A stretch of DNA of 64,000 nt from Natronogracilivirga saccharolytica (GTDB lineage Bacteria; Bacteroidota; Rhodothermia; Balneolales; Natronogracilivirgulaceae). Below the pieces are notes generated by a model, which was not told the origin of the DNA, did no database searches, and saw only the letters and a program-made list of their open reading frames with translations. Made by a program: the position numbers and the translations under genes. This document shows positions 36,235 through 46,308 of this stretch, one piece after another (the first letter of the stretch is position 1; the number at the start of each line of letters is the position of its first letter). The DNA is taken from the NCBI RefSeq assembly GCF_017921895.1, contig NZ_JAFIDN010000010.1, positions 79,165-143,164 of the forward strand. The letters are read 5' to 3'.

Positions 36235-38151
36235 TTATTTAACTGAGGGTTTAATGTAAAACTCGCTTACTCGCAGTCGTATTGTTTCAGCCTCTTCATT
36301 TTCTCCCAGGCGTTCTTTAATATCGGCCCGGGCGGCATGTGCTTTCCCGGCCACCCAGGAGTCCGGAAAGGAACGGGCTGAGCGGGTAAGCAGTTCAAGG
36401 GCGTCTTCAAACCCTGCGTCATGCTCCATCAGCCGGAGCCCCTCGCGATAATCCTCTTTCCATTTGAGAGCGACCTCATCCATACGGTCCGCTTCCTGAA
36501 AAACCTCAAACTCCGGAACACTGACTTTGCTGTTTTTTTCCAGGATTTCGGGTCGCCGCCGGCTGAAATACTCCTCCAGTGCCCGTACATAGCCCTCGGC
36601 CTCGAGCCGGTTGTAACCGGGATCTTTGAGGCGCTGTTCTTCTTCCGGATTGGTGAAAAAGGAGGCTTCGACAATGACGCCGGGAATGCCGTAGGAGTTT
36701 CGAAGCACATTGGTTCCTGCTGACGGAAAGATGGTGTGGTCGGAGACGACGCTTACCGGGGCTTCACCGCCGAAAAGGTGCCTGTTCATCTGCTTTCCCA
36801 TGATTTCGGCCAGCTCGACCGAGGCCCGGTTTTCACTGGCGTTGCCGTGGAAATAGACGATCGGAAAGTTGACTTCCGGATCGGCAGTGGCGTTGTGATG
36901 CACCGACAGGAAAACGTCGGCATCATTTTCAACAGCCAGCCGGGCGCGGTCCTCAAGTTCCACCTCAACATCCTCAGTGCGGGTCATCAGTACTTTTGCT
37001 TCCCGCTCTTCAAGCATTTCCTGCAGCTTGAGGGCCACGCGGAGATTGATCCACTCCTCCCGCTCACCGGCTGGACCAACCCGGTAGTCGTCATAGTCAG
37101 CTGTCCCGCCATGTCCCGGGTCCACCGCCACGATGCGTCCCTTCAGCGGGTCACCGGCAATGGGTTTCGATGCCGTCCCGCGATCCGCCTTTCCGGATGT
37201 TCGTGATGTCATGTAGTTATACACCTTGCGCGAAATTTCAGCCCCTGTCTGATGCCCGACTGCGTGTTCCGGCAAATCCTTGGACAGAACGACCAGCACG
37301 TAACGGCGTCCGTCCGGAAGGAAAACAATCCCCGAATCGTGCGTGATTCCGGTGATCGAACCCGTTTTGTGCGCTACTTCCACCTCATCGGGCAGTCCGG
37401 CGGGGATCATGTTGCGGTAGTGCTGATCTTTGAGAATGGAGATCACTTCCTCCCGGGCGTCTTCATCAAGAATGGCACCTTCGGCAAGACGCTGGTACAT
37501 TACAGCCATGCCGCGGGCTGTGGTCTCATTGTTCATTCCGGCCTCAAATGCGGGCATATCTTCCACACCGCGAAGCACGCGGATGCCGTCAGCACCGATT
37601 TTTTGCATCGTGCGGTTGACACTGTCGGCATTGACATGTTCGATGACCAGGTTTGTGGCCAGGTTTCCGCTTCGCACGATCATGGAATAGACCAGTTCTC
37701 GAATGGCCATTTCCGAACCCAGGTGCTCATACAGGGCATCGCCACCGTCGCGGTCGATGCTCAGCTCATAGGTGCTGCCATCGGCTATGCTGACAAATTC
37801 GTTCTTGACGGGAAGCGTGTCATCGAGATCAAAACGGCCGTCCATTGCCTGACGGTAGACTTCGATCATGACCGGTGTCTTCATGGTGCTCGCCGCATGA
37901 AACCACTCGTCGGCATTCACAAAAACTGCCGAATCGGGCTCATCGACGTCGATGAATGCAACGCCGTAGGTTCCTTCGGAGCTGCTGATGAGGGTGCGGA
38001 TGTGCTCCTCGAGCTCCGTGAGTGACTTCGGCGCATCTTCACCGTTGGCGCCCTTTGCATCTTCGCTGCCATCAGCCGGATGGCAGGCCATCATCATCAC
38101 CGGCATGGCTAAAGCAACGGCAATGCAGAGCGGATATATAAAGGAGTTCAT
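36235..38151 (-). CDS. Serine hydrolase-amidase fusion lipoprotein (cell wall)
   Basis: A 638-residue two-enzyme protein. A leader with lipobox MMAC (Cys at about 23) suggests a lipoprotein. Residues about 45-320 are a class A beta-lactamase-like serine hydrolase with S88-T-M-K91, an SGN motif (VRSGNLATN) and KTG (VAHKTGSITG). Residues about 330-560 are an N-acetylmuramoyl-L-alanine amidase of the Amidase_3 family, with zinc ligands in VDPGHGG, the following EEWIN Glu and SVHHNA, and catalytic Glu in VIVEASFFTNPEE. The tail has helical TPR-like repeats. The combination implies peptidoglycan or peptide stem processing in the periplasm; a beta-lactamase activity is possible but is not shown. 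Confidence 0.88.
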   Translation of the reverse strand: MNSFIYPLCIAVALAMPVMMMACHPADGSEDAKGANGEDAPKSLTELEEHIRTLISSSEGTYGVAFIDVDEPDSAVFVNADEWFHAASTMKTPVMIEVYRQAMDGRFDLDDTLPVKNEFVSIADGSTYELSIDRDGGDALYEHLGSEMAIRELVYSMIVRSGNLATNLVIEHVNADSVNRTMQKIGADGIRVLRGVEDMPAFEAGMNNETTARGMAVMYQRLAEGAILDEDAREEVISILKDQHYRNMIPAGLPDEVEVAHKTGSITGITHDSGIVFLPDGRRYVLVVLSKDLPEHAVGHQTGAEISRKVYNYMTSRTSGKADRGTASKPIAGDPLKGRIVAVDPGHGGTADYDDYRVGPAGEREEWINLRVALKLQEMLEEREAKVLMTRTEDVEVELEDRARLAVENDADVFLSVHHNATADPEVNFPIVYFHGNASENRASVELAEIMGKQMNRHLFGGEAPVSVVSDHTIFPSAGTNVLRNSYGIPGVIVEASFFTNPEEEQRLKDPGYNRLEAEGYVRALEEYFSRRRPEILEKNSKVSVPEFEVFQEADRMDEVALKWKEDYREGLRLMEHDAGFEDALELLTRSARSFPDSWVAGKAHAARADIKERLGENEEAETIRLRVSEFYIKPSVK

Positions 38152-38166
38152 GATTTCTGATTTGAA

Positions 38167-39669
38167 TTAGCGGAAAATCAGGGCATTGCCGACATCCGGA
38201 ACCGGCTCCATGACATCCACCACAAAGCCGTTGATAACCACATAGGCCACTTCATCGCCGCGATAAAGCGCCAGATTGGCAACCCGTCCCATTTTTGGTC
38301 CTGCAGGCTGCCGTCCGCGCGGACCAATCAGGTTGAGCGGGAAATCCGTGTGGCGCCCTTCCGGGAGCTCTTCCACCCTGACAGCCGTGTATCCATCCCG
38401 CATGAGCGACACCGGATCGACCGCCGCCAGATCATCTTCGGTGGCAAAGGTATCGGGATACACCTTGCCCGAATCCACCCGGAGTCCGGAAGCGTCAAAC
38501 TCCTCATAGCCGTCAAAGGTGGACAAGTCCCCGACTTCACTGATCGTGCCCCGTTTGTAAAAATCGGTGGCTCCGTTGATGTTGACTTCGGAGCGGTTGA
38601 CAGCCAGATCAAGCTCAAATTCGTGCTCTTTGAACGGCATGGTCACATTCCGGAAGATGGCGCTGTGCAGGCGAAACCGGTTGGGCGGGATATCCTCGTA
38701 CTGCTCGACAGTGTGAGATTCGTAGGTGGTACCGGCAATGGAGCGGAACGACTCCAGCAGAAGCAGATAGTTCAGTTTGCGTATGTACTGCTTTTCGGGA
38801 TCGCCTTTCATTCCGCCGCTTTCAACCAGTATCGTGCTGGTCCCCCACTTCTGGATGTTATCGCCGAACGCCCGCGGCTCAAAGGTGTCTGAAAACGTCG
38901 CCACATGTCCGGGTATGAAATCCTGCAGCATCTCGTCAAGCCGTGCGATCAGTTTCATGCTGCGCTCCCTGACGGGATTGATGCTGCGCTCTTCATCGTA
39001 GGCCGGAGCCAGAAAGGCGATAATGGTGCTGTTGGGCGTATCACCGGCCGAGTATCTGATGCTCTGGTCGTGCAGATTGAACCCGAAATCGGCGTCAAGA
39101 TCATCCCGGACCCGCTTCAGAATCTGCGACCCCGGCGACTGAAGCTGGAGCGCATCGCGGTTCATATCGATGCCGAATGCCGTGCGGCGCTGGTAGCGCT
39201 GGGCTCCGTCGGGATTCAGCATGGGAATGGCATGGATGGTGATGTTCTCCAGGATTTCGCTGCGAAGATCGTTATGTACATCGTCTGCCGTGAAAAAATG
39301 AAACAAATCGAACAGCGCCATGGTTGCGGTGGGCTCGTTGCCGTGCATCTGCGACCACAACAGCACCGATGTGTCACCCGAGCCCATTTTCAGCCGATAA
39401 ATATCGCGGCCTTCGGCAGACTCCCCCTCATGAATGAGATCGATATCCGGATGCTCACCGAATTTTTTGACAAGCGGCATGATATCATCGTGTTTGAATC
39501 TGCGGTGATTCAGCGAGGGTTCGCGATAGGCTTCATAATCGTCATACATCGTCCGGGCAAAAGTGCCTGGATCGTCCCCGTCTCTGGATTCTGAACTCAT
39601 AGGCATACTGAGAAGCATCAATAATGGCAAAAAAATGATAAAGAGTCGTAAATTTAAGGATATCTTCAT
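38167..39669 (-). CDS. M14-family zinc carboxypeptidase
   Basis: A 500-residue exported metallopeptidase. A signal peptide (about 1-27) precedes the M14 domain, where HGNEPTATMALFDLFHFF gives the HxxE zinc pair, MLNPDGAQRYQRRTAFGIDMNRD the substrate-binding Asn-Arg, and FNLHDQSIRYSAG the third zinc His. The catalytic Glu probably lies in ILVESGGMKGDPEKQ. The C-terminal 170 residues form a less conserved beta-rich domain. Its start is separated from the divergent subtilase gene by 114 bases; the fusion protein gene follows 15 bases downstream, so the two are likely co-transcribed. Confidence 0.9.
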   Translation of the reverse strand: MKISLNLRLFIIFLPLLMLLSMPMSSESRDGDDPGTFARTMYDDYEAYREPSLNHRRFKHDDIMPLVKKFGEHPDIDLIHEGESAEGRDIYRLKMGSGDTSVLLWSQMHGNEPTATMALFDLFHFFTADDVHNDLRSEILENITIHAIPMLNPDGAQRYQRRTAFGIDMNRDALQLQSPGSQILKRVRDDLDADFGFNLHDQSIRYSAGDTPNSTIIAFLAPAYDEERSINPVRERSMKLIARLDEMLQDFIPGHVATFSDTFEPRAFGDNIQKWGTSTILVESGGMKGDPEKQYIRKLNYLLLLESFRSIAGTTYESHTVEQYEDIPPNRFRLHSAIFRNVTMPFKEHEFELDLAVNRSEVNINGATDFYKRGTISEVGDLSTFDGYEEFDASGLRVDSGKVYPDTFATEDDLAAVDPVSLMRDGYTAVRVEELPEGRHTDFPLNLIGPRGRQPAGPKMGRVANLALYRGDEVAYVVINGFVVDVMEPVPDVGNALIFR

Positions 39670-39783
39670 GGATTAAGGCTGCCTGAAGGTGTGGATTTCA
39701 TCCCTGACCTCACAAATATATCGAATGAACGCTCTGTTCCCAAATACGGGTTGTTTTATTGATACCTCAATACCGTGTCTTTT

Positions 39784-42700
39784 ATGAATCACTGCCGGCC
39801 TCGTCCCACTTTCTGTGCGCTAATCATCGCCTTCTCGGCTCAGCTGCTGCTGTTCGCCGGCATTACGGCTGCAGAAGCCCATACCGGCGGCGACCGGGAG
39901 TATCTGCCCGGCCGGCTGATCGTCAAGATGGAGGATGAGCAGACTTTTTTTCAGGAAATGCAGAAACGGGACACGCGCCATTCCAAAATACCGGATAATG
40001 GTCGGTCCGGATGGATTGCGGCAGCTGCTGACGGTCCGGAGCCCATGCTTTCAGTATATATGGAAGAATACGGAATGCGTGACATGCAGACGGTCTTCCG
40101 CAGGAATGCATCCGACGGACTGGGACGTCTGAAGCGGGCCGGATCCCAACCGGATCGTCTCCGGGAGCTGGCCGAGGGCCTGGAACGCACCTACATGATC
40201 AGCTATGCCTCGGATGAAGACCCGATGACACTGGCCGAAGAGCTGAGCCGGCTGCCCGGCGTGGTCTATGCCGAGCCGCATTTCGTACATGAAACCACCG
40301 GGAACATGTCCGAATCGGCCGGACAGATCCGGGAAACCGTGACTGAATACATCCCCGATGACCCGAGAATCGGCGATGAAGGTCACGACTATTTCGGCTA
40401 TCAGAGTTTTTTCGGTGCCTGGGCCCTGAGTCAGGGATCATCCGATGTGGTCATCTCCATTGTCGACAGCGGCGTTTTTTATGACCATCCCGACCTGAGA
40501 AATAAACTTTGGCGCAACCCGGAACCCGGTCGGGCCGATGAGTTTTTCCGCTGGACCATCGAAAATGACACCATAGGCTGGAATTTCTGGGAAAGCGGCG
40601 ATGTGTTTATCGGCGAGGAGCCCGAACAGAATGCCGATCCGGTCGGAAATTACTCCACACACGGCACCCATGTCGCAGGAACCGCCGCGGCGGACACCGA
40701 CAACGGCATAGGTGTTGCCGGCACCGGATTCAACGCCACCTTCATGCCGGTCAAGACAGGCGGCACCAGAGACTATCCCCGCAACATCGCCTTCGGTTAT
40801 CATGGCATCCTTTATGCCGCAGTGAACGAAGCCGACATCATCAACTGCAGTTTCGGCGGTACCAGCTATTCCGAATTCGGGCGGGATGTGGTCGAATTTG
40901 CCACCGCATCGGGCTCGCTTGTTGTGGCAGCTGCCGGAAACAACGGAGAAGATGTGCTCTTCTACCCTGCCGCTTTTGATGACGTTCTGACGGTGGGATC
41001 CGTCCGGCGCCAGTATGACGATGTCATTTCCCACTTTTCCAATTACGGGTTTTATGTGGATGTATTTGCGATGGGCGAGGCGCTTTTGAGCACTTTTTTC
41101 GAGTACGATTCCGAAGAAGTGAGCTGGAACGCCACGTATCAGCGCAATACAGGAACATCCATGGCCGCACCGGTGGTGAGCGGACTTGCGGCGCTGATCA
41201 AGGCCGGAAATCCCGACTGGTCCCCGCAGCGCATCGCATCACAGATCCGTACCAATGCCCGCTCCATCAGGCAGACCAATCCCGAGGAAAAATACGAGCA
41301 CCGGCTTGGCCGCGGACTGATCGATGCTCAGGCAGCGCTGGAAAACATGAAACCCGGCCTGCGGTTTGTTGATTTTGCTTTTGAATCCCCGGACGGTGAC
41401 AAGCTCAATGCCGGCGAAAGCGGGTTTCTGACACTTCAGGCCGTAAATTTCGGCGAGAGCAGCGGCGGCATTGACGTCCGCATCACCCCGCAGCAGGACG
41501 GTCTGGAGCTGCAACCGGAAAGTCAGTCCACCGGACAGGCCAAAACCGGCGACACCCTTTCCCTCACGTTCGAGATCACCATATCCGATGACTATCGTCT
41601 CGATGAAATCCCCCTTTTCCGGATCGACATGGAAGACCCGGCGCTGGACTATGACGATTTTGCCATGCTGGAATACGAACGGCTTCTGTTTGATGTGCTT
41701 GACATCAATACCATCACGGCCTCGGTCTCATCCGACGGAACCATCGGATACATGGATGCGCTGTCGGCGCGCGGCGGTGTCGGTTTCATCCCCGACGAGT
41801 ACGATAATGTGCTGTTCGAGGGCGGATTGATGATTTCCGCAGAGCTTGAACGTGAGAATGCCGGACCGCACATCCCGGTTACTGTCAACCAGGTTCGTGA
41901 CTCCACCGAAATCACACGCCACTTCCTTCCGGAAAAAAATCTCCGTTTTACGGCCCCGGGCAGTGTTTCCGACCTCGACGGCCTTGCCGAATTCCGCTCA
42001 ACGGAACACCCTGTTGCCGACGCGCTTTCGGTCAGGATGAAAACCTATGCATTTGCGGCGGAACCGCTTGACCAGTCGTTCCTGGTCACCTATGAAATTA
42101 CCAACCGCAGCATGAACACCTATCACAACATGCATGTCGGGCTGTTCAACGACTGGGATATCCGTGAGGCAGACACCGACCGGACCGGCTTCATCGAGGA
42201 AGACAGTCTCATTTATGCCTATGACCCGGCAGGTCCGCCCTATGTCACGGCGGCTCAGCTTGGTGCGGTATCCAGCGCCTTTGCCATCGACAACACCTCG
42301 CCCATGTCATTGCCCGAGGCCGGTTCCCGCGAAGACAGCCTGCGCTTCGGCATCTATTACCGGGAAGCCGAGGCCAATTATGACGGTTTTACAGATGCAG
42401 AAAAACGGCTCTCACTCACTGCGGGCACCGAACGCACGACCATCGAAGACACGGATATTTCCATCGTGACCGGAACCGGTCCGTTCACTGTGGGTCCTTT
42501 TGGCCGGATAACGGTCGGATTTGTTTATGCCTGGGGGGAAGATGTTGATGACCTGCGCAGCCAGGTGGCCGCTGCTCGTGAGCTTCCGGACATAAGGGTC
42601 AGCCGCCCGGGGGAATATCGCCGCGAACGTGATGAGCCGGAGCGCGCCAAACTGTATCAGAACTTCCCCAATCCGTTCAGCAGCAGCACAATGATCGAGT

Positions 42701-42903
42701 TCTACATGACGGAGGAAGGACCGGCCGAACTTTCCGTTTACGACGTGCTGGGACGGCGTATCGCCACCATCTTCGACGGAGAAGCCGACCGGCAGATCAA
42801 TCTGGTCGAGTTTAATGCCGGCAGACTGGGAAGCGGAGTCTATATCGTCGTTTTACGGGCCGAAGGCCGGTCTCAGGCCATTAAGATGACGCTGGTGAAA
42901 TGA
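39784..42903 (+). CDS. Subtilisin-like serine protease with T9SS sorting domain
   Basis: A 1039-residue secreted S8 protease. After the signal peptide and an inhibitor-like propeptide (about to residue 190) come the catalytic Asp in ISIVDSGVFYDHPDL, His in STHGTHVAGTAA and Ser in GTSMAAPVVSGLAALI. Then follow beta-sandwich domains and a C-terminal type IX secretion domain (LYQNFPNPFSSSTMIEF to the final MTLVK). It should be exported by the type IX system and attached to or released from the cell surface. I prefer ATG 39784 over a GTG three codons upstream. Confidence 0.93.
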   Translation: MNHCRPRPTFCALIIAFSAQLLLFAGITAAEAHTGGDREYLPGRLIVKMEDEQTFFQEMQKRDTRHSKIPDNGRSGWIAAAADGPEPMLSVYMEEYGMRDMQTVFRRNASDGLGRLKRAGSQPDRLRELAEGLERTYMISYASDEDPMTLAEELSRLPGVVYAEPHFVHETTGNMSESAGQIRETVTEYIPDDPRIGDEGHDYFGYQSFFGAWALSQGSSDVVISIVDSGVFYDHPDLRNKLWRNPEPGRADEFFRWTIENDTIGWNFWESGDVFIGEEPEQNADPVGNYSTHGTHVAGTAAADTDNGIGVAGTGFNATFMPVKTGGTRDYPRNIAFGYHGILYAAVNEADIINCSFGGTSYSEFGRDVVEFATASGSLVVAAAGNNGEDVLFYPAAFDDVLTVGSVRRQYDDVISHFSNYGFYVDVFAMGEALLSTFFEYDSEEVSWNATYQRNTGTSMAAPVVSGLAALIKAGNPDWSPQRIASQIRTNARSIRQTNPEEKYEHRLGRGLIDAQAALENMKPGLRFVDFAFESPDGDKLNAGESGFLTLQAVNFGESSGGIDVRITPQQDGLELQPESQSTGQAKTGDTLSLTFEITISDDYRLDEIPLFRIDMEDPALDYDDFAMLEYERLLFDVLDINTITASVSSDGTIGYMDALSARGGVGFIPDEYDNVLFEGGLMISAELERENAGPHIPVTVNQVRDSTEITRHFLPEKNLRFTAPGSVSDLDGLAEFRSTEHPVADALSVRMKTYAFAAEPLDQSFLVTYEITNRSMNTYHNMHVGLFNDWDIREADTDRTGFIEEDSLIYAYDPAGPPYVTAAQLGAVSSAFAIDNTSPMSLPEAGSREDSLRFGIYYREAEANYDGFTDAEKRLSLTAGTERTTIEDTDISIVTGTGPFTVGPFGRITVGFVYAWGEDVDDLRSQVAAARELPDIRVSRPGEYRRERDEPERAKLYQNFPNPFSSSTMIEFYMTEEGPAELSVYDVLGRRIATIFDGEADRQINLVEFNAGRLGSGVYIVVLRAEGRSQAIKMTLVK

Positions 42904-43105
42904 GCCGTTAATCCTGCCGTTATATGCGGCGCAGCCGTTTCCCCTGTGACAGCCTCGTTTGCTTGCTTTCCGGCTGCGTTACAAATTGAATTTCCGCAAT
43001 GAATCGAATTTGTGATGCGTTTTTGTTTCCATTCGATCGGTTTAATAACTTAAGTCCGTTCCGCAGAGCGGTGTCACCCTAACCACTACTATTACACTTT
43101 TCCAT

Positions 43106-44704
43106 ATGCCATCAGATCACAGCAATCCCAGTCTTGAGATACGCCCGCTTTCACTTAAAGATTACAAGTCCGTCAAAGCGCTGCAGCTCAAATGCTTTCC
43201 CGACATGGAGCCTTACGAATACAGGCACTTCCGGTCCCAGCTCAAGCATTTTAATGACGGGCAGATGGGGGTTTTCTTCGACGGCAAGCTGATCGGATGC
43301 AGCAACAGCCTGATTCTTGACCTTGACGAGTACTCAGCGGACCACACCTGGGAAGAGATCGCAGACGACGGATTCATCCGGAATCACGACCCCGAGGGCG
43401 ACACACTCTACGGAATAGAGGTTATGGTCGACCCCGAATACCGCGACATGAAAATCGGGCGCAGAATTTACGAAGAGCGGATGGAGCTGTGCCGGCGCCT
43501 GAATCTGCGCCGGATCCTGGTGGGCGGACGGCTGCCCAACTACCATAAACATCAGGACAAAATGGACATTTACACTTATGTCCGGTCTGTGATGAACAAA
43601 AAACTTTACGATCCGGTACTGACCTTTCAGCTTCAAAACGACTTTGTGGTTAAGCGGATCATCCGGGACTATCTGGAAGAAGACACCGATTCGTGCGGAT
43701 ATGCCGCGCTTCTGGAGTGGACCAACTTCGAATATCAGGCCCAGGAGCCTAAACAGCGCATCACATCAATGCCCGTTCGGCTTTGCTGTGTGCAGTACCA
43801 GATGCGAAAAATCTCCAGTTTCGATGAATTCGCCACACACGTAGAGTATTTTGTGGATGTCGCCTCGGATTACAAATCCGATTTTGTGCTGTTTCCCGAG
43901 CTGCTGACCACGCAGCTGCTCAGTTTCCACGAAGAGAAGCGGCCCGGACTTGCCGCCCGCGAGCTGACCACCTACACCGACAGGTACATCGAGTTTTTCC
44001 AGGACATGGCCCTGAGCTACAATATCAACATCATCGGCGGGTCGCATTTTACCCTGGAAAAGGACAACGTGTTCAATGTATCCTATCTGTTCCGGCGCGA
44101 CGGCACATACGAGAAGCAATACAAAATTCACATCACACCCGATGAAAGTCTCTGGTGGGGAGTGCAGCCCGGTTCCATCCCGAAGGTATTCGACACCGAC
44201 CGGGGCAAGATCGCCATCAACATCTGCTATGATGTCGAATTTCCGGAAATGGCACGATATGCCGTCGACAACGGAGCCAACATCCTTTTTGTGCCTTTCT
44301 GTACCGATGAGCGCCACGGATTTACCCGCGTGCGCACCTGTGCCCAGGCGCGTGCCATCGAAAACCAGATTTACGTCGCCATGGCGGGAACCACCGGCAA
44401 CATCCCTTCTGTTGAAAACATGGCGATTCAATATGCGCAGTCAGCCATTTTCACTCCGTCCGACTTTCCATTCAGCCGCGATGGCATTGCGGCTCTTTCG
44501 GATGAGAATACCGAGATGGTGGTACTGGCCGACATCGACACCGAAGTGCTCCGGCGATCACGGCACTCAGGTACCGTCATGCCGCTCAAAGACCGGCGCG
44601 GCGATCTTTACAGTGTCCAGTTCCGGGATCTGTCCGAGCACAGCCGGGTGATGCCCGACGATCCGCCGTTTGATCCCGAAGGCGATGAAGAAGAATTTGA
44701 ATAG
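43106..44704 (+). CDS. GNAT acetyltransferase-nitrilase superfamily fusion
   Basis: A 532-residue two-domain protein. Residues about 5-200 form a GNAT fold with the acetyl-CoA loop in VDPEYRDMKIGRRIYEERM. Residues about 225-510 form a carbon-nitrogen hydrolase with catalytic Glu in LFPELLTTQL, Lys in YEKQYKIHIT and Cys in INICYDVEFPE. This GNAT-hydrolase pairing is a known family in Bacteroidota and proteobacteria, with no settled function. It is followed 18 bases later by a YpdA-like oxidoreductase gene. Confidence 0.94.
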   Translation: MPSDHSNPSLEIRPLSLKDYKSVKALQLKCFPDMEPYEYRHFRSQLKHFNDGQMGVFFDGKLIGCSNSLILDLDEYSADHTWEEIADDGFIRNHDPEGDTLYGIEVMVDPEYRDMKIGRRIYEERMELCRRLNLRRILVGGRLPNYHKHQDKMDIYTYVRSVMNKKLYDPVLTFQLQNDFVVKRIIRDYLEEDTDSCGYAALLEWTNFEYQAQEPKQRITSMPVRLCCVQYQMRKISSFDEFATHVEYFVDVASDYKSDFVLFPELLTTQLLSFHEEKRPGLAARELTTYTDRYIEFFQDMALSYNINIIGGSHFTLEKDNVFNVSYLFRRDGTYEKQYKIHITPDESLWWGVQPGSIPKVFDTDRGKIAINICYDVEFPEMARYAVDNGANILFVPFCTDERHGFTRVRTCAQARAIENQIYVAMAGTTGNIPSVENMAIQYAQSAIFTPSDFPFSRDGIAALSDENTEMVVLADIDTEVLRRSRHSGTVMPLKDRRGDLYSVQFRDLSEHSRVMPDDPPFDPEGDEEEFE

Positions 44705-44721
44705 AAAATAACGCAACCATT

Positions 44722-45693
44722 ATGATCACGATTATCGGTGCGGGTCCCATCGGACTCGCCTGCGGAATTGCATTGAAGAAGAAGGACATCCCTTTCCGGA
44801 TTATCGACAAGGGCTGCCTGGTCGATTCCGTGTTTCACTATCCTACCAACATGACCTTTTTTTCCACCTCCGACCGGCTGGAAATCGGAGGGGTACCGTT
44901 CATTTCTCACGGCATGAAACCCACGCGGCGTGAAGCGCTGGAATATTACCGGCGTGTGGCGGAAAGCTACGAGTTGCCCTTGCAGCTGTATGAAGAGGTC
45001 ACCGACATCCGCGGTGAGGACGGCGCTTTTACCGTAACAACGGACAAGGGTACGTACGACAGCGAAAAAGTGATCATTTCAAGCGGTTTTTACGGCCGGC
45101 CGCACCGCATGAATGTTCCGGGCGAAGACCTTCCGAAAGTGAAGCATTATTACGATGAGCCCCATCCCTATGCGTTCATGAAAGTGCTGGTCGTCGGAGC
45201 CGGGAATTCGGCTGTGGATGTCGCCCTGGAGTCCTACCGGTGCGGGTCGCAGGTATCGATGGTTATCCGCGAGCCGCAGATCAAGGAGACAGTCAAATAC
45301 TGGGTCAAGCCGGATATAGAAAACCGGATACGTGAGGGCTCCATCCGCGCCTGGTTCAACTCTGAGGTAATCGAAATCCGGGAGGATGAAGCGGATATCC
45401 GGACGCCGGATGGTGTGATCACCATTGAAAATGACTATGTGATGGCCATGACGGGGTACGAACCGGATTTTGAGTTGCTGAAACGCGCCGGTATCACCTT
45501 TCACGGCGATGAGCAGATTCCCTGGTATGATGAGCAGACGCAGCTGAGCAATGTGCCGGGGATTTATCTGGCGGGCGTGGTCTGTGGAGGACTGAACACC
45601 AGTAAATGGTTTATCGAAAATGCGCGGGTGCATGCCGATATGATCGCCGATGACATCGCATCTGCGGACCGTGTTTCGCGGTTGTCATCGTGA
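44722..45693 (+). CDS. YpdA-like FAD/NADP-dependent reductase
   Basis: A 323-residue pyridine nucleotide-disulfide reductase-like flavoprotein. The FAD motif is IIGAGPIGLACGIAL, the NADPH motif VLVVGAGNSAVDVALESYR, and the final FAD contact GIYLAGVVCGG. It lacks a CxxC redox pair, as YpdA does. YpdA reduces bacillithiol disulfide in Bacillus and Staphylococcus, and Bacteroidota relatives make bacillithiol-type thiols, so the same role is plausible. It is in one operon with the GNAT-nitrilase gene. Confidence 0.9.
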   Translation: MITIIGAGPIGLACGIALKKKDIPFRIIDKGCLVDSVFHYPTNMTFFSTSDRLEIGGVPFISHGMKPTRREALEYYRRVAESYELPLQLYEEVTDIRGEDGAFTVTTDKGTYDSEKVIISSGFYGRPHRMNVPGEDLPKVKHYYDEPHPYAFMKVLVVGAGNSAVDVALESYRCGSQVSMVIREPQIKETVKYWVKPDIENRIREGSIRAWFNSEVIEIREDEADIRTPDGVITIENDYVMAMTGYEPDFELLKRAGITFHGDEQIPWYDEQTQLSNVPGIYLAGVVCGGLNTSKWFIENARVHADMIADDIASADRVSRLSS

Positions 45694-45844
45694 TTTTGTC
45701 TGCGACGCCATTCACAGCCTGAGATAACATGGAAAGAGCTCGATAGAATCAAAAAGGAATCGAAAAAGCCTGGTATAGAAAAGCAGGTGAAAAGGCAGGC
45801 TAAAGAAGAACATGGCAAGGGCAAAAATGCGGTTGAAATAAAAA

Positions 45845-45943
45845 GGGGTAAGCGACCTGCATCGCACCGCTACGACCTCCTGCCGCTGCTACCTTCCGGT
45901 CCTGACGGAGTTGAGAGGGAGCTGGTCGTGCAGGACTTACCCC
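45845..45943 (-). ncRNA. ffs: Signal recognition particle RNA (small bacterial type)
   Basis: On the minus strand a 99-base hairpin RNA has the universally conserved apical motif GTCAGGACCGGAAGGTAGCAGC region (tetraloop GGAA) and terminal arms GGGGTAAG / CTTACCCC. A run of T at 45841-45844 completes it. This is the 4.5S-type SRP RNA that works with Ffh in membrane protein targeting. It lies next to tRNA-Ala in the same orientation. Confidence 0.95.
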
Positions 45944-46009
45944 ATTTTCTGTCCTGAAGCCAGTCAAACAACAAAAAGGCCCATCCTGAAATGAGCCTTT
46001 GTTTGAGTG

Positions 46010-46083
<74 letters not shown>

Positions 46084-46308
46084 GAATTGCCATGACAGTA
46101 AAGAACATTTCAATGACAGAAAATAAAGATAACAAATCCCCTTCCTCTATGCAATATCTTACAGCATTGCCAGGACAATTAATCACACACAACAATTAAA
46201 AATAACGGAGGGGGCCGCGGTTCCGTATTTACTTTTACAGCAATTTTGATTTCTTTTTGTGTTAAATTACAGTGATATTTTTCATCCAATTTCAACCGGA
46301 GAACCCAC
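46084..46308. other. Intergenic region between tRNA-Ala and the OmpA gene
   Basis: About 225 bases, strongly A/T-rich near the gene. It should hold the divergent promoters of tRNA-Ala/SRP RNA (minus) and the OmpA-like gene (plus). I see T-rich stretches such as TTTTTGTG about 50 bases upstream of the GTG, which could be part of a Bacteroidota-type promoter, but no firm match. Confidence 0.4.

Noticed and set aside
45694..45840. Coding sequence after the YpdA-like gene
   Set aside because: Only short open frames without family features; the region leads into the end of SRP RNA on the other strand.
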